64,000 bases of DNA from Ensifer adhaerens (GTDB lineage Bacteria; Pseudomonadota; Alphaproteobacteria; Rhizobiales; Rhizobiaceae), in NCBI RefSeq assembly GCF_002940685.1, contig NZ_PNFP01000005.1, forward strand, positions 62,001-126,000. The letters are read 5' to 3'. A program made the position numbers and the translations under genes. Below are positions 46,543 to 54,960 of this stretch, one piece after another; position 1 is the stretch's first letter, and every line of letters begins with the position of its first letter. Under the pieces are notes generated by a model. The model was given only the letters and a program-made list of their open reading frames with translations. It did not search any database and was not told the DNA's origin.

Positions 46543-46759
46543 GCCGCAGACCTAGGCGTCATGGGGATGGTAATGAGCCAGGTTCTGTGCGCCTCCACGA
46601 GACTATGAGATGAACTTGCGATCCAAGTATTTCTTGCGGAATGGTCCTCGTTTAAGAGCGGCCGCATTTGGTCTTGCGGCTTCCATTCGTCCGCCTATCT
46701 CGGATAACGTCCATTTGGAGGAGAGCCTGAAGAGTTAGAATCGCCTCCGAGCGACGCCT

Positions 46760-46809
46760 CAAAACGCAATTGAAGGGTATTTTGACACCCTGTCCGGAAT
46801 TGCGTTTTG
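46760..46809. repeat. Perfect 12-bp inverted repeat with inner repeat
   Basis: CAAAACGCAATT (46760-46771) and AATTGCGTTTTG (46798-46809) are exact complements; between them GGGT and ACCC also pair. It lies about 100 bp from the tRNA 3' end. It could be a cruciform-type binding site, a remnant element end, or a terminator. Confidence 0.65.
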
Positions 46810-46912
46810 GCTGTCGAGACTCCGGGAAAATCGCGGCGCTACAGCGTCAAATTTGATTTGATTGGCCAGTTGTCGGGACTCGGTAGTTCCAAGGCTCAAT
46901 GGCTGAAGGACG

Positions 46913-46989
46913 TGGTAGCGGAGGAGGGATTCGAACCCCCGACACAAGGATTATGATTCCTCTGCTCTAACCTACTGAGCTACTCCGCC
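46913..46989 (-). tRNA. tRNA-Met (CAT), elongator type
   Basis: 77 nt including encoded CCA. Acceptor GGCGGAG; D-arm GTAGCTCAGTAGGTTAGAGC; anticodon loop with CAT between GAGGAAT and AATCCTT; T-arm GGGGTTCGAATCCC. The G-C rich T-arm and non-initiator acceptor fit elongator methionine. An ile2 (lysidine) identity is less likely given its close match to rhizobial tRNA-Met. Its 3' end abuts a coding-poor remnant. Confidence 0.93.
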
Positions 46990-47040
46990 GGGTACCGCGT
47001 CAGGGCTTCGAAGGGGAAGCCGTCTTGACTGGACGGGCGG

Positions 47041-47070
47041 CTTATACGGCCCGCTTCCGTCCAGTGTCAA
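47041..47070 (-). promoter_or_regulatory. Consensus promoter of tRNA-Met
   Basis: On the minus strand, TTGACA (47070-47065) and TATAAG (47046-47041) are spaced by 18 bp (17 if GTATAA is used), about 50 bp upstream of the mature tRNA. This is one of the strongest sigma-70-like promoters in the window. Confidence 0.75.
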
Positions 47071-47124
47071 GCCAAGTCTCCGGGAAAATGTGAAGTTTTC
47101 ACAACAGCCCGGAAATCATGGGCT

Positions 47125-48321
47125 TCAAGCGGCCGCAGGAGCCGAAAGAAGCGCCTTGAGCGCCGCTTCCGCGCTCGCTTCACGCTCCGATTTGCGAATG
47201 AATCCGCCGCCATAGACGCGCGCGTCCTCGCCGACGCCGGAATAGAGCGCGCAGGCCTGGCCGGGCGCGATGCCGGCTTCGCCTTCGGCGAGTTCCACAT
47301 AGATGCCCTCATCGTCCATCGCCAGGATCGCCGGCGCCGGCTGGCGGGTGGAGCGTACCTTGGCGAAACAGTCGAAGCCGCGGGCGGCTGCCGTCTCGAC
47401 GTCCTCGTCGCCCAGCCAGTTGACGTCGCGCAGGTAGACGCGGCGGGTTTCGAGCGCCTCCTTGGGGCCGACGATGACGCGGCGCGAGCGCGCGTCGAGA
47501 TAGACGACATAGAGCGGCTCGCCGGTGGCGATGCCGATGCCGCGGCGCTGGCCGATGGTGAAGTGCAGGATGCCTTCGTGGGTGCCGAGCACGCGACCGT
47601 CGAGATGCACGATCTCGCCGGAGAGCGCCGCATTCGGCTTCAGCTTGGCGACGATGTCGCTGTACTTGCCCTGCGGCACGAAACAGATGTCCTGGCTGTC
47701 GGCCTTCTGTGCGACGACGAGGCCCATCTCCTCGGCAAACTTCCGCGTCTCGGCCTTGGAATAGCCGCCGAGCGGAAAGCGCAGATAGTCGATCTGCTCT
47801 TGCGTCGTCGCAAACAGGAAGTAGCTCTGGTCGCGCTCGGCGTCGGTCGGCCGGTAAAGCGCCCGCTGGCCGGCATAGCGCGGGTTCGGGCTCGGCCGCG
47901 AGCGGATATAGTGGCCGGTCGCCAATGCATCGGCGCCGAGCTCCTTGGCGGTCGCAAGCAGGTCGGCGAACTTGACCGTCTGATTGCAGGCAACGCAGGG
48001 GATCGGCGTCTCGCCGGCGATGTAGCTTTCGGCAAACGGATTGATCACCGTTTCGCGGAAGCGCGCTTCGTAGTCGAGCACGTAATGAGGGATGCCGAGC
48101 GTCTCGCAGACGCGGCGGGCATCGTCGATATCCTGGCCGGCGCAGCAGGAGCCGGCACGGTGCACGGCAGCGCCATGATCGTAGAGCTGCAGCGTGATGC
48201 CGAGAACGTCGTAGCCCTCGCGTTTGAGCAGGCCGGCGACGACAGAACTGTCGACGCCGCCGGACATGGCGACGACGACACGCGTATCTTCGGGCTTGCG
48301 GTCAAAATCGAGACTGTTCAC
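47125..48321 (-). CDS. mnmA: tRNA-specific 2-thiouridylase
   Basis: 398 residues from GTG 48321; a TTG at 48330 would add three. It thiolates U34 of tRNAs for Lys, Glu and Gln. PP-loop [10 protein letters not shown], catalytic cysteines in [10 protein letters not shown] and [11 protein letters not shown], and tRNA-binding [20 protein letters not shown] are present. Sulfur may arrive via TusA, encoded at 22.4 kb. It lies upstream of tRNA-Met in the same direction, but the latter has its own promoter. Confidence 0.94.
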   Translation of the reverse strand: MNSLDFDRKPEDTRVVVAMSGGVDSSVVAGLLKREGYDVLGITLQLYDHGAAVHRAGSCCAGQDIDDARRVCETLGIPHYVLDYEARFRETVINPFAESYIAGETPIPCVACNQTVKFADLLATAKELGADALATGHYIRSRPSPNPRYAGQRALYRPTDAERDQSYFLFATTQEQIDYLRFPLGGYSKAETRKFAEEMGLVVAQKADSQDICFVPQGKYSDIVAKLKPNAALSGEIVHLDGRVLGTHEGILHFTIGQRRGIGIATGEPLYVVYLDARSRRVIVGPKEALETRRVYLRDVNWLGDEDVETAAARGFDCFAKVRSTRQPAPAILAMDDEGIYVELAEGEAGIAPGQACALYSGVGEDARVYGGGFIRKSEREASAEAALKALLSAPAAA

Positions 48322-48558
48322 GGGATCCAATCCGGCCTTCGGGCGGCGATAAGCGCCTGCCCTGTTTCACGCTTCATGCGATGCTTCGCCGAGCAACTCT
48401 CGGCCCACGGCATCTTCGGTTCCGTGGCGGCCGGCACCCAACCGGATGCACGATGCGCGCCGCAGCACTTTCAGTTCCGCGACATATAGAAACTTGTCCG
48501 TCCGGCGGCAAGGCCGGCCGCCGAGGGCCGCGCGCGGCAATCGGGCCGCTCGAAGGCC

Positions 48559-49308
48559 TCAGATCAGCTTCAGCCGCATCGCACGAGCGATCGCCTGCAT
48601 GCGGTTGACGGCGTCGAGCTTGCGGGTCGCGCTCTTGAAGTAGCTGCTGACCGTGTAGGTCGAAATGCCAAGAATGATGCCGATCTCGTCGCTGCTCTTG
48701 CCGGCCGCCGCCCAGCGCAGACATTCCACCTCACGGCTCGACAGCCTCTCGCGTGCCGAATTGCCGGTGTCGAAGGTACGCTCCAGGCACTCGAAAAGCT
48801 GGATCAGCGTCAGGTACAGCGTGGCGCGCTCGACGCCGGCGGGGGCCTCGCGGCGGCCGGACAGCATGGCGACGAAGGGGTCCCCGCCGCTCGTGTGCAG
48901 AAGCACCGCAAAATGGCGCGCCATTTCCGGGTGGGCGAGCAGACGGTGAACCGTCGCCTCGTCCGCGGCCTTGGCCGCGACGTCGAGCAGCTCGGGTCCG
49001 CCGGTCACCGGCAGCTTGGTGTAGCGCAACTTTTCGACCAGCGTGCTCGACTGGAAGGTTTCGCAGGCATCGTACTGGCGCACCAGTTCGGACGGCCAGT
49101 TGCTCAGCACCAACCGCTCGGAAAAGCGCTGCTGTTCGGCGAGCGGCATCCGCGCGATCATGAAATGGGCAAAGCCATAACGCGCGATCAACCGCCGCAT
49201 CAGATGCAGAAGTTCGTATTCGGTGCGGACGGTGGCCGTATCGATGTCCGAAAACATCTCCACCGTTTCAGCCTCGCGCAGCAAGGCCGGTTCCTGCGAT
49301 TCCTTCAT
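48559..49308 (-). CDS. LuxR-family transcriptional regulator
   Basis: 249 residues. The N-terminal half has the autoinducer-binding layout (EYELLHLMRRLIARYGFAHF, then SNWPSELVRQY with Trp71 and Tyr79). The C-terminal LuxR HTH is LSSREVECLRWAAAGKSSDE with ISTYTVSSYFK. By eye, the Asp and second Trp expected for acyl-homoserine-lactone contact are replaced (ETFQSS, PVTGG), and no luxI gene is nearby. It lies beside the CtrA block, so a motility/cell-cycle role is possible. Confidence 0.83.
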   Translation of the reverse strand: MKESQEPALLREAETVEMFSDIDTATVRTEYELLHLMRRLIARYGFAHFMIARMPLAEQQRFSERLVLSNWPSELVRQYDACETFQSSTLVEKLRYTKLPVTGGPELLDVAAKAADEATVHRLLAHPEMARHFAVLLHTSGGDPFVAMLSGRREAPAGVERATLYLTLIQLFECLERTFDTGNSARERLSSREVECLRWAAAGKSSDEIGIILGISTYTVSSYFKSATRKLDAVNRMQAIARAMRLKLI

Positions 49309-49787
49309 CTGCGATCACCACATCCCCTGGCGCCACCGCGCCCGGTCGAGAGAAATACAAACAACGCCCCACATTGTCAGGCGCATGAATTTCACCCGGC
49401 AGACGAAATAAAACTGCCGCTACCGGCCTGCCCGCGCAAGAAACGCGTCCGGTTGTGAAAAAAATGACGATGCACCAAGAATAAATGCGGGAGCGCATAC
49501 ACGACGCTCATCCTTATTTCGGCGCTTCGTTACCAAAAATTTTAGTTAAAGTGAAATGTGGTATTTGCATGGCTCCCATGTCAATTCCGGGAGATTCCGG
49601 ATTGTTCTCAAGCGTTTCCACAAGTCCGGGAGATACTGCCATAAGATTTCAGGGGCGCCGCGACGCGGCGACGGCCAGCGGAAGTGTCTCAAATTATGAG
49701 CAAATTGTTACTTGACGCTTAGGCAAATGTTAAATGTGGCAGGCTAAGGTCACGGTCATATGGTCTTGAGTTTGTGTAGAGAGTCCC
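49309..49787. other. Regulatory intergenic region upstream of sciP and the LuxR gene
   Basis: 479 bp, AT-richer than surrounding genes. It carries TTAC-N7-TTTA at 49530-49544, a partial CtrA-like box, and a GAGTC (CcrM) site at 49781-49785 immediately before the sciP ATG. Promoters for both divergent genes must be here. No gene seen. Confidence 0.5.
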
Positions 49788-50063
49788 ATGACCGAAATGA
49801 TGCGACCACGCGTGAAATATGTCATCGGCCCCGATGGCAGCCCTCTGACGATTGCGGACCTACCGCCGGCCAATACCCGGCGCTGGGTGATCCGCAGGAA
49901 GGCTGAGGTTGTTGCCGCCGTGCGCGGTGGCCTGTTGAGTCTCGAGGAGGCGTGCGAACGCTATACCCTTACCGTCGAGGAGTTCCTGTCCTGGCAGTCC
50001 TCGATCAACGATCACGGTCTCGCCGGCCTGCGCACCACTCGCATCCAGCAGTATCGCCACTAA
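49788..50063 (+). CDS. sciP: CtrA inhibitor SciP (DUF1153)
   Basis: 91 residues: MTEMMRPRVKYVIGPDGSPL, then a compact HTH (RRKAEVVAAVRGGLLSLEEA, ERYTLTVEEFLSWQ). SciP binds CtrA and blocks transcription from CtrA-dependent promoters in G1. It is encoded 1.6 kb from ctrA, as in other Rhizobiales. The SD before its ATG is weak. Confidence 0.92.
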   Translation: MTEMMRPRVKYVIGPDGSPLTIADLPPANTRRWVIRRKAEVVAAVRGGLLSLEEACERYTLTVEEFLSWQSSINDHGLAGLRTTRIQQYRH

Positions 50064-50340
50064 TTCGCCCATCACAGGGCCATAGGTCGCGCGGCGGCTC
50101 CGGGTTCCCCGGGGCCGCCGCCGTCGTTTCAAGGCTTGGATGCGCTTCAACTCGTTGATCTGTCGCATGTCGTAATCGCAGAATGGTTGCGCACGTTGCA
50201 CGATATGCTCCGGATCCCCGGGCATTGGTTCCGTTTCGCGAACACTCCGTACACCGGCGAGGCCCGCGCGAACGATTCCGATTTCCGGAAATCTGCGCTA
50301 GCTTCCAGCCAGACAAACCCGTTCACCAAGGAAGGCTGCC

Positions 50341-50622
50341 ATGGAAATCATGCACGAGGAAACCGGATCGCACGGCCGCTACTCGACATCAGTCGAAGGC
50401 CACACCGGTGAAATGACCTATTCGCGCACCTCGCCACAACTGATCATCGTCGACCATACGCTCGTTCCGGATGCGCTGCGCGGCAAGGGTGTCGGCCAGG
50501 CGCTGGCCAAGCACGCGATCGAGGAGGCCCGCAAGGGCGGCTGGAAGATCATTCCGCTCTGCCCCTTCATGAAGGCACAGGCCATGCGGCACCCCGAATG
50601 GCAGGATGTCATCCAGGGTTGA
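50341..50622 (+). CDS. Small GNAT N-acetyltransferase, YjdJ/NATD1-like
   Basis: 93 residues with strong SD AAGGAAGG. The reduced GNAT fold (Gcn5-related, short type) includes MTYSRTSPQLIIVDHTLVP, ALRGKGVGQALAKHAIEEAR and IIPLCPFMKAQAMRHPEW with the conserved C-P motif. Substrate unknown. An intrinsic terminator follows. Confidence 0.88.
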   Translation: MEIMHEETGSHGRYSTSVEGHTGEMTYSRTSPQLIIVDHTLVPDALRGKGVGQALAKHAIEEARKGGWKIIPLCPFMKAQAMRHPEWQDVIQG

Positions 50623-50657
50623 GACGCGCGGCGCTCAAAGTCCGGTCCTGAAATGAG

Positions 50658-50696
50658 AAGACCCGCCCGGATGCCGAGGCATCGGGCGGGTCTTTT
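50658..50696 (+). terminator. Intrinsic terminator
   Basis: A long GC stem (AAGACCCGCCCG...CGGGCGGGTCTT, with inner ATGCC/GGCAT) followed by TTTT, 36 bp after the small GNAT gene. A-tract on the other side allows bidirectional use with the converging FliJ-like gene. Confidence 0.88.
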
Positions 50697-50892
50697 CGTC
50701 TTGTCACGATCGTGCCGGATCGGATCATGCCAGACGCATGATCCGTCAAGGATGGAACCATCTGCTCCGAAACGGGCTACCTGCCCGTCCAACGGACAAA
50801 TTCCCCCTGCCGGACCCGGCTCGGGGTTCAAATCACCCTTTGGAACAAGGCGTTGCGGCCCGCTGCGCCAGATTGAGGCGCAGGAGCCGCAG

Positions 50893-51243
50893 CTATGCCC
50901 GCAGGCGGGTCGATGTGTCCCGCTCTTCGAGGGCCGCCGCCTTCGCGTATTCGGCCTGCACTTCTTCGAGCGCGAGTTCGGCAGCATCCTGCTGCGTCTT
51001 CAGTTCGCGAATGGAAACCTGAAGATTGTCGGCTCTTTGACGTGCGGCCTTGGCGAAAGTGGGATAGGCGAAGTGCAGGGGATCGGAGATGCCCGACTTC
51101 TTCTCCTCGAAAATAATCTGATTTTCCAGATCCTTGGTCATCCGTTCGAACTCAGACATCATCATCTGAAGCTGGTTCAGCTGACGCTGCTTCTCCCGGA
51201 CCTGAAACTCCTTCAGTCGGACAAGGCTCTCACGTGCTTTCAT
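50893..51243 (-). CDS. FliJ-like coiled-coil protein
   Basis: 116 residues from MKARESLVRLKEFQVREKQR. Nearly all is charged, heptad-like helix (LNQLQMMMSEFERMTKDLEN, LKTQQDAAELALEEVQAEYA), consistent with the FliJ/YscO stalk of the flagellar export ATPase. It is divergent from ctrA, an arrangement kept in Rhizobiales. Sequence similarity in this family is weak, so assignment rests on size, coiled coil and context. Confidence 0.7.
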   Translation of the reverse strand: MKARESLVRLKEFQVREKQRQLNQLQMMMSEFERMTKDLENQIIFEEKKSGISDPLHFAYPTFAKAARQRADNLQVSIRELKTQQDAAELALEEVQAEYAKAAALEERDTSTRLRA

Positions 51244-51683
51244 ACGCAATACTCCCGTGGATAACGAGACCCCGGTTACTGATTTGCCCGCGAGCCGGCC
51301 CGAACAGGGCCGGAAACGAAAAATCTTCAGCGATATTAACAAAAGCCTACCGCTGGTAACCTTTCGTTTACGGGCATCGTTAATCATAGGCGTGATGATT
51401 TAAGGCTCCGTAAATGCTGAGGCACGAAATGTGACCGCCCGGCATTAACGAGTCGAAAGAGTCAGATAGCGGCATTTCCTCATGTTTCACATGAGATTAG
51501 CCGTTCTGGATTCACGTTTGAAAACAGGAGACTGCTAAAAATATTTAACAAACTCGATACACCTTGCCAGAGGGAATCAGAATTTGTTAACCATTTGGTG
51601 GCAGCCTCCAAATCAGGCAACGACTGGATCCGTATCGCGTAAGGGTGCCACGACAACCTTGGGCGGCGGAAAAGGGGAAGAAT
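51244..51683. promoter_or_regulatory. ctrA upstream control region
   Basis: 440 bp, AT-rich, no gene. It contains four GANTC (CcrM) sites at 51450-51454, 51459-51463, 51509-51513 and 51574-51578, an exact CtrA half-site TTAACCAT at 51587-51594, and further TTAA tracts near 51330-51390 facing the FliJ-like gene. This fits methylation-timed, autoregulated ctrA promoters. Confidence 0.75.
51587..51594 (+). promoter_or_regulatory. CtrA half-site upstream of ctrA
   Basis: TTAACCAT, the CtrA half-site known from Caulobacter, lies 90 bp before the ctrA ATG and 9 bp after a GAATC methylation site. Suggests autoregulation. Confidence 0.55.
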
Positions 51684-52385
51684 ATGCGGGTTCTACTAAT
51701 TGAAGACGACAGCGCAACGGCTCAGAGCATTGAGCTGATGCTCAAGTCCGAGAGTTTCAACGTCTACACCACCGATCTCGGTGAAGAAGGCGTCGATCTC
51801 GGCAAACTCTATGACTACGACATCATCCTTCTCGACCTCAACCTGCCGGACATGTCCGGCTACGAAGTCTTGAGAACGCTGCGTCTTTCCAAGGTGAAGA
51901 CCCCCATCCTGATTCTCTCGGGCATGGCCGGCATCGAAGACAAGGTCCGCGGCCTGGGCTTCGGCGCAGACGACTACATGACCAAGCCGTTCCACAAGGA
52001 CGAACTGGTCGCTCGCATTCATGCGATCGTCCGCCGCTCCAAGGGCCACGCCCAGTCGGTCATCTCGACCGGCGAGCTGATCGTCAATCTGGATGCCAAG
52101 ACGGTTGAAGTCGGCGGACAGCGCGTCCACCTGACCGGCAAGGAATACCAGATGCTCGAGCTGCTCTCGCTGCGCAAGGGCACGACGCTCACCAAGGAAA
52201 TGTTCCTCAACCACCTCTATGGCGGCATGGACGAGCCGGAACTGAAGATCATCGACGTCTTCATCTGCAAGCTGCGCAAGAAGCTCGCAAACGCCGCCGG
52301 CGGCGCCAACTACATCGAAACCGTCTGGGGCCGCGGCTATGTGCTGCGCGAGCCGGATGGCGCCGAGTACGCCGAAACTGCCTGA
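51684..52385 (+). CDS. ctrA: Cell-cycle response regulator CtrA
   Basis: A 233-aa OmpR-type response regulator from [20 protein letters not shown]. The phospho-acceptor is Asp51 in [16 protein letters not shown]; Thr/Ser and Lys of the receiver (SGMAG, TKPFHK) follow. The C-terminal winged HTH includes [17 protein letters not shown] and [12 protein letters not shown]-type recognition sequence. Master regulator of cell cycle, motility and envelope genes, essential in Rhizobiales. It receives phosphate through CckA-ChpT; chpT is 0.9 kb away. Confidence 0.97.
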   Translation: MRVLLIEDDSATAQSIELMLKSESFNVYTTDLGEEGVDLGKLYDYDIILLDLNLPDMSGYEVLRTLRLSKVKTPILILSGMAGIEDKVRGLGFGADDYMTKPFHKDELVARIHAIVRRSKGHAQSVISTGELIVNLDAKTVEVGGQRVHLTGKEYQMLELLSLRKGTTLTKEMFLNHLYGGMDEPELKIIDVFICKLRKKLANAAGGANYIETVWGRGYVLREPDGAEYAETA

Positions 52386-52444
52386 TTTCCCGTCAGGGCT
52401 TGCACCGACCCCGCATGATGCGGGCCCGACATTGAAGAGTTTCG

Positions 52445-52475
52445 CAAAACCCGCCTATGAGGCGGGTTTTGTTTT
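52445..52475 (+). terminator. Intrinsic terminator of ctrA
   Basis: An 11-bp perfect stem CAAAACCCGCC/GGCGGGTTTTG with loop TATGA, then TTTTG, 59 bp after the ctrA stop. Confidence 0.88.
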
Positions 52476-52604
52476 GGGCATGACCGACCGCGCCCACCGG
52501 TTTCGCAAGCGGCATCCCGGCAACCTTCGCGCGCTGTTCATCAGCCATCCACCCCTACCCTGCCCTCTTGAAAGAGCCGCTCGCTTTTCCGGTTTGCGGA
52601 CAAG

Positions 52605-52631
52605 CAAAAAGCCGCGGCAAAGGCCACGGCT
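52605..52631 (-). terminator. Intrinsic terminator of the receiver-domain gene
   Basis: On the minus strand, stem AGCCGTGGC/GCCGCGGCT with loop CTTT is followed by TTTT. It lies 37 bp after the stop of the receiver gene at 52668. Confidence 0.78.
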
Positions 52632-52667
52632 CGCATTCGCTTCGAAGCGATCGGCAAAAGAGGCGGC

Positions 52668-53030
52668 TCAGGCCGCCATCGACTGGCTCGCAAAAACGCT
52701 GGTCAGGATCTTGCGGTCGAAAGGCTTCAGCAGGAAATCGTCTGCGCCAGCCCGCTTTCCGGCCATCATCTTCTTCAGGTCCGCCTCGACGACGCAGTAG
52801 TAGATCCGCACCGAGGGTCCATTCGGCAGCCGGCGAATGTTGCCGATGAGCTCGAGCGCGCCTTCGAGACCCGCATCGATGATCAGGATGTTCGGGAGTT
52901 CCGCTTCACAGCGCACAAGCGCCTCGAGGCTGTTCGACGCCTCGTAAACCATAAAGCCCATGCCGGAGAGGATACGTTTTCCAACTTTCCTGACGACATC
53001 CGAGCCGTCGGCAATCATCAAACGTCGCAT
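52668..53030 (-). CDS. Single-domain response regulator with altered active site
   Basis: A 120-aa receiver domain from MRRLMIADGSDVVRKVGKRI. The phosphorylatable aspartate is retained in NILIIDAGLEG and the lysine in DDFLLKPFD. The usual acidic pair (DD) reads AD-G, and the switch Thr/Ser position reads Val (YYCVVEAD). It is probably a specialised or constitutively conformed receiver, located between ctrA and chpT. GGAG precedes the ATG. Not CpdR or DivK by sequence start. Confidence 0.8.
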   Translation of the reverse strand: MRRLMIADGSDVVRKVGKRILSGMGFMVYEASNSLEALVRCEAELPNILIIDAGLEGALELIGNIRRLPNGPSVRIYYCVVEADLKKMMAGKRAGADDFLLKPFDRKILTSVFASQSMAA

Positions 53031-53283
53031 GTCCAACTCCCTTCGCCACTTACCTATACGCGTATCGGCATTCTTGAAACAACTCTATACAAATTTGGGA
53101 AAGATTTCGTTACGGAGTTTGCTTAACGAAGCTTTTTCGCGCGCGATCAACACTTTGAAAATATTAAATTTTCGAGAACCGAGGCGACATTGAAACGCGG
53201 ATGGCAGATACGTTTCCGCCGGATGCGTTGGCACCCGGCGGATGTCGAAACGTCAAAAAGTCGGAACGCCTGGCGCTGCCGAA

Positions 53284-53934
53284 TTAAACCTCAGGCTGCA
53301 TTTTGGCCGTAAAGATGATTTCCTCGCCGGTCGAGGCTACGGCAATCTCCATGCCTGCCTCTTCGCCGAGAAGCACCGCGTAGTAGGGCTGGATCGAATG
53401 GGCGTCGACCGCTTCCTCCGGCGTGCCGGACAGAAGCTCCACCAGCTTCGGCGGCACGCGCATCATCCGGCCCTTCGCCACCAGGGTGAACACGGCGTCG
53501 AACTCCGGATTCTCCAGCGTGACGTCGATCGAGCCGCCGCGCGGAATGGCGCCGTAGGCGATCAGGAAGAGGTTCAAGAGCAGCTTGACGCGGTTCTTGG
53601 CGATGATCGCGCGCGGACCGTGCCAATTGACCTCGGTCTTCTTCTCGGCGGCGGCAAAGTCCTTGGCGGCCTTTTCCGCTTCGCCCGTGTCGATCGAAGC
53701 ACCGACCGAACCGGAGGCGCCGAAGGCGAGACGGGCGAACTTCAGGCGGACAGACGCGTTGAGCGCGCTGGTACGGATGAGGTCCATCGCGTCGGCATCG
53801 GCGCCGCCCTCATCGAGCAGTTCCAGGCCGTTGTTGATGGCGCCGACCGGGGAAATGATGTCGTGGCAAACCCGGCTGCACAGAAGCGCGGCCAGATCGG
53901 GTCCCGTCAAAGTCAGGTTCGGATTCGTTGCCAT
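53284..53934 (-). CDS. chpT: Histidine phosphotransferase ChpT
   Basis: 216 residues from MATNPNLTLTGPDLAALLCS. The dimerisation/phospho-acceptor helix RVCHDIISPVGAINNGLELL places the active histidine at residue 24. The C-terminal half is a degenerate HATPase-like fold (NRVKLLLNLFLIAYGAIPRG) lacking nucleotide motifs. ChpT passes phosphate from CckA to CtrA and CpdR. Clustering with ctrA, sciP and eipA is typical of Rhizobiales. Confidence 0.93.
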   Translation of the reverse strand: MATNPNLTLTGPDLAALLCSRVCHDIISPVGAINNGLELLDEGGADADAMDLIRTSALNASVRLKFARLAFGASGSVGASIDTGEAEKAAKDFAAAEKKTEVNWHGPRAIIAKNRVKLLLNLFLIAYGAIPRGGSIDVTLENPEFDAVFTLVAKGRMMRVPPKLVELLSGTPEEAVDAHSIQPYYAVLLGEEAGMEIAVASTGEEIIFTAKMQPEV

Positions 53935-54076
53935 CTTGGTTCCTTGTTTGGTGCCGACGGCGCGTTTCCGGAGCACGCGCCGTGGTCACGCCGGTAAAGC
54001 CTCATGCGTGAAGACGCAAGTCATGCGCTGCCCGGCGCAGCCGTTCATCAGTGGAACATAATGACACCACATTTGG

Positions 54077-54091
54077 TAAACCGATTGTTAA
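54077..54091 (+). promoter_or_regulatory. Candidate CtrA box upstream of eipA
   Basis: TAAA-N7-TTAA differs at one main position from the TTAA-N7-TTAA CtrA consensus; it lies 118 bp upstream of the eipA start. Brucella eipA is under CtrA control, which supports the reading. Confidence 0.5.
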
Positions 54092-54208
54092 GACCATCGG
54101 TTCAAATTGCATGGAATTGGTCCAGACCCCAACTGGCCGCGCAGTGATCTGACTGGCGGCCACTGCAAACCCGCAAGCGAGCAATTTTCGCGCCTGACGG
54201 AGGATATG

Positions 54209-54802
54209 ATGCATCAGATCATGAAGGCAGCCTCATCGGCTGGCCGTGTTGTCCTGGCCGCGATGTTTCTGGTCGCCGGCACCCTGTCCGCCGCGCAGGC
54301 CCAGTCGGCCAACAACAACAGCCAATACACCATGCAGGAAATCGTCGATGCCGGTCACGGCTTCTTCGGCGAGACCTCGGGCGGCCTTGCCAAGGTCGTC
54401 GAACGCGCTTTCGAACGCTATGGCCTGCCGAACGGCTACATCCTCGGGCAGGAAGGTTCCGGCGCCTTCATCGCCGGGCTTACCTACGGCGAAGGCGAAC
54501 TCAACACCAAGAACGCCGGACAGCATAGCGTGTTCTGGCAGGGGCCGTCGCTCGGCATCGACTGGGGCGGCCAGGGCAGCCGCGCCATGATGCTCGTCTA
54601 CAATCTGCCGAGCGTGCCGGCGCTCTACAAGCGCTTCGGCGGCGTCTCCGGCTCGGCCTATGTGGTTGCCGGCGTCGGCATGACGGTGCTGACCGACGAA
54701 AACATCGTCGTGGTGCCGATCCGCACCGGCATCGGCGCACGGCTGGGCGTCAATGTCGGCTACCTCAAGATGACCCAGACCCCGACCTGGAATCCCTTCT
54801 GA
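54209..54802 (+). CDS. eipA: Envelope integrity protein EipA (DUF1134)
   Basis: 197 residues from the second of two adjacent ATGs; GGAGG (54199-54203) gives 5-nt spacing to 54209. A signal peptide ending AAQA is followed by a DUF1134 beta-barrel-like domain: GETSGGLAKVVERAFERYG, GQEGSGAFIAGLTYGEG and SAYVVAGVGMTVL. In Brucella EipA is a small periplasmic protein needed for envelope integrity. CtrA-type box upstream. Confidence 0.88.
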   Translation: MHQIMKAASSAGRVVLAAMFLVAGTLSAAQAQSANNNSQYTMQEIVDAGHGFFGETSGGLAKVVERAFERYGLPNGYILGQEGSGAFIAGLTYGEGELNTKNAGQHSVFWQGPSLGIDWGGQGSRAMMLVYNLPSVPALYKRFGGVSGSAYVVAGVGMTVLTDENIVVVPIRTGIGARLGVNVGYLKMTQTPTWNPF

Positions 54803-54960
54803 GACTTTTGCCGGACCTGCCGTCGCAAATTCCGGCACCACAGACTTGCAGCGCACGAAACGTCATGTTTAGTGCAAGGAAGCGGAAAATGGAGCGCCTG
54901 CCTGCCCTTGCGGCCCGGCAGGCGGTTCGGTTTCCGGTCCAGTTTTGAAACGGCCAGCTC

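Larger units (their letters stand above)
45831..46912. other. Coding-poor segment abutting tRNA-Met, probable element remnant
   Basis: About 1.1 kb, visibly more A/T-rich than its neighbours (by eye, no composition calculated), with only short uncertain frames. A 13-bp copy of the tRNA-Met 3' end (45978-45990) and a 12-bp inverted repeat (46760-46809) are present. No integrase, transposase or intact gene of recognised family was found. Confidence 0.55.

Noticed and set aside
45978-46925. A functional integrative element
   Set aside because: The att-like repeat is present, but no integrase, excisionase, transposase or replication gene was found in the 935 bp, so only a scar is claimed.
46759-46947. 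62-codon minus-strand frame overlapping tRNA-Met
   Set aside because: It reads through the tRNA gene in sense orientation and starts inside it; a common artefact.
50653-51264. 203-codon plus-strand frame
   Set aside because: It starts inside the terminator region and runs antisense to the FliJ-like coiled-coil gene; no protein-like features.
52480-52800. Plus-strand frame after ctrA
   Set aside because: It passes through the receiver-gene terminator and overlaps that gene antisense; composition is Arg/Ser/Ala-rich shadow type.
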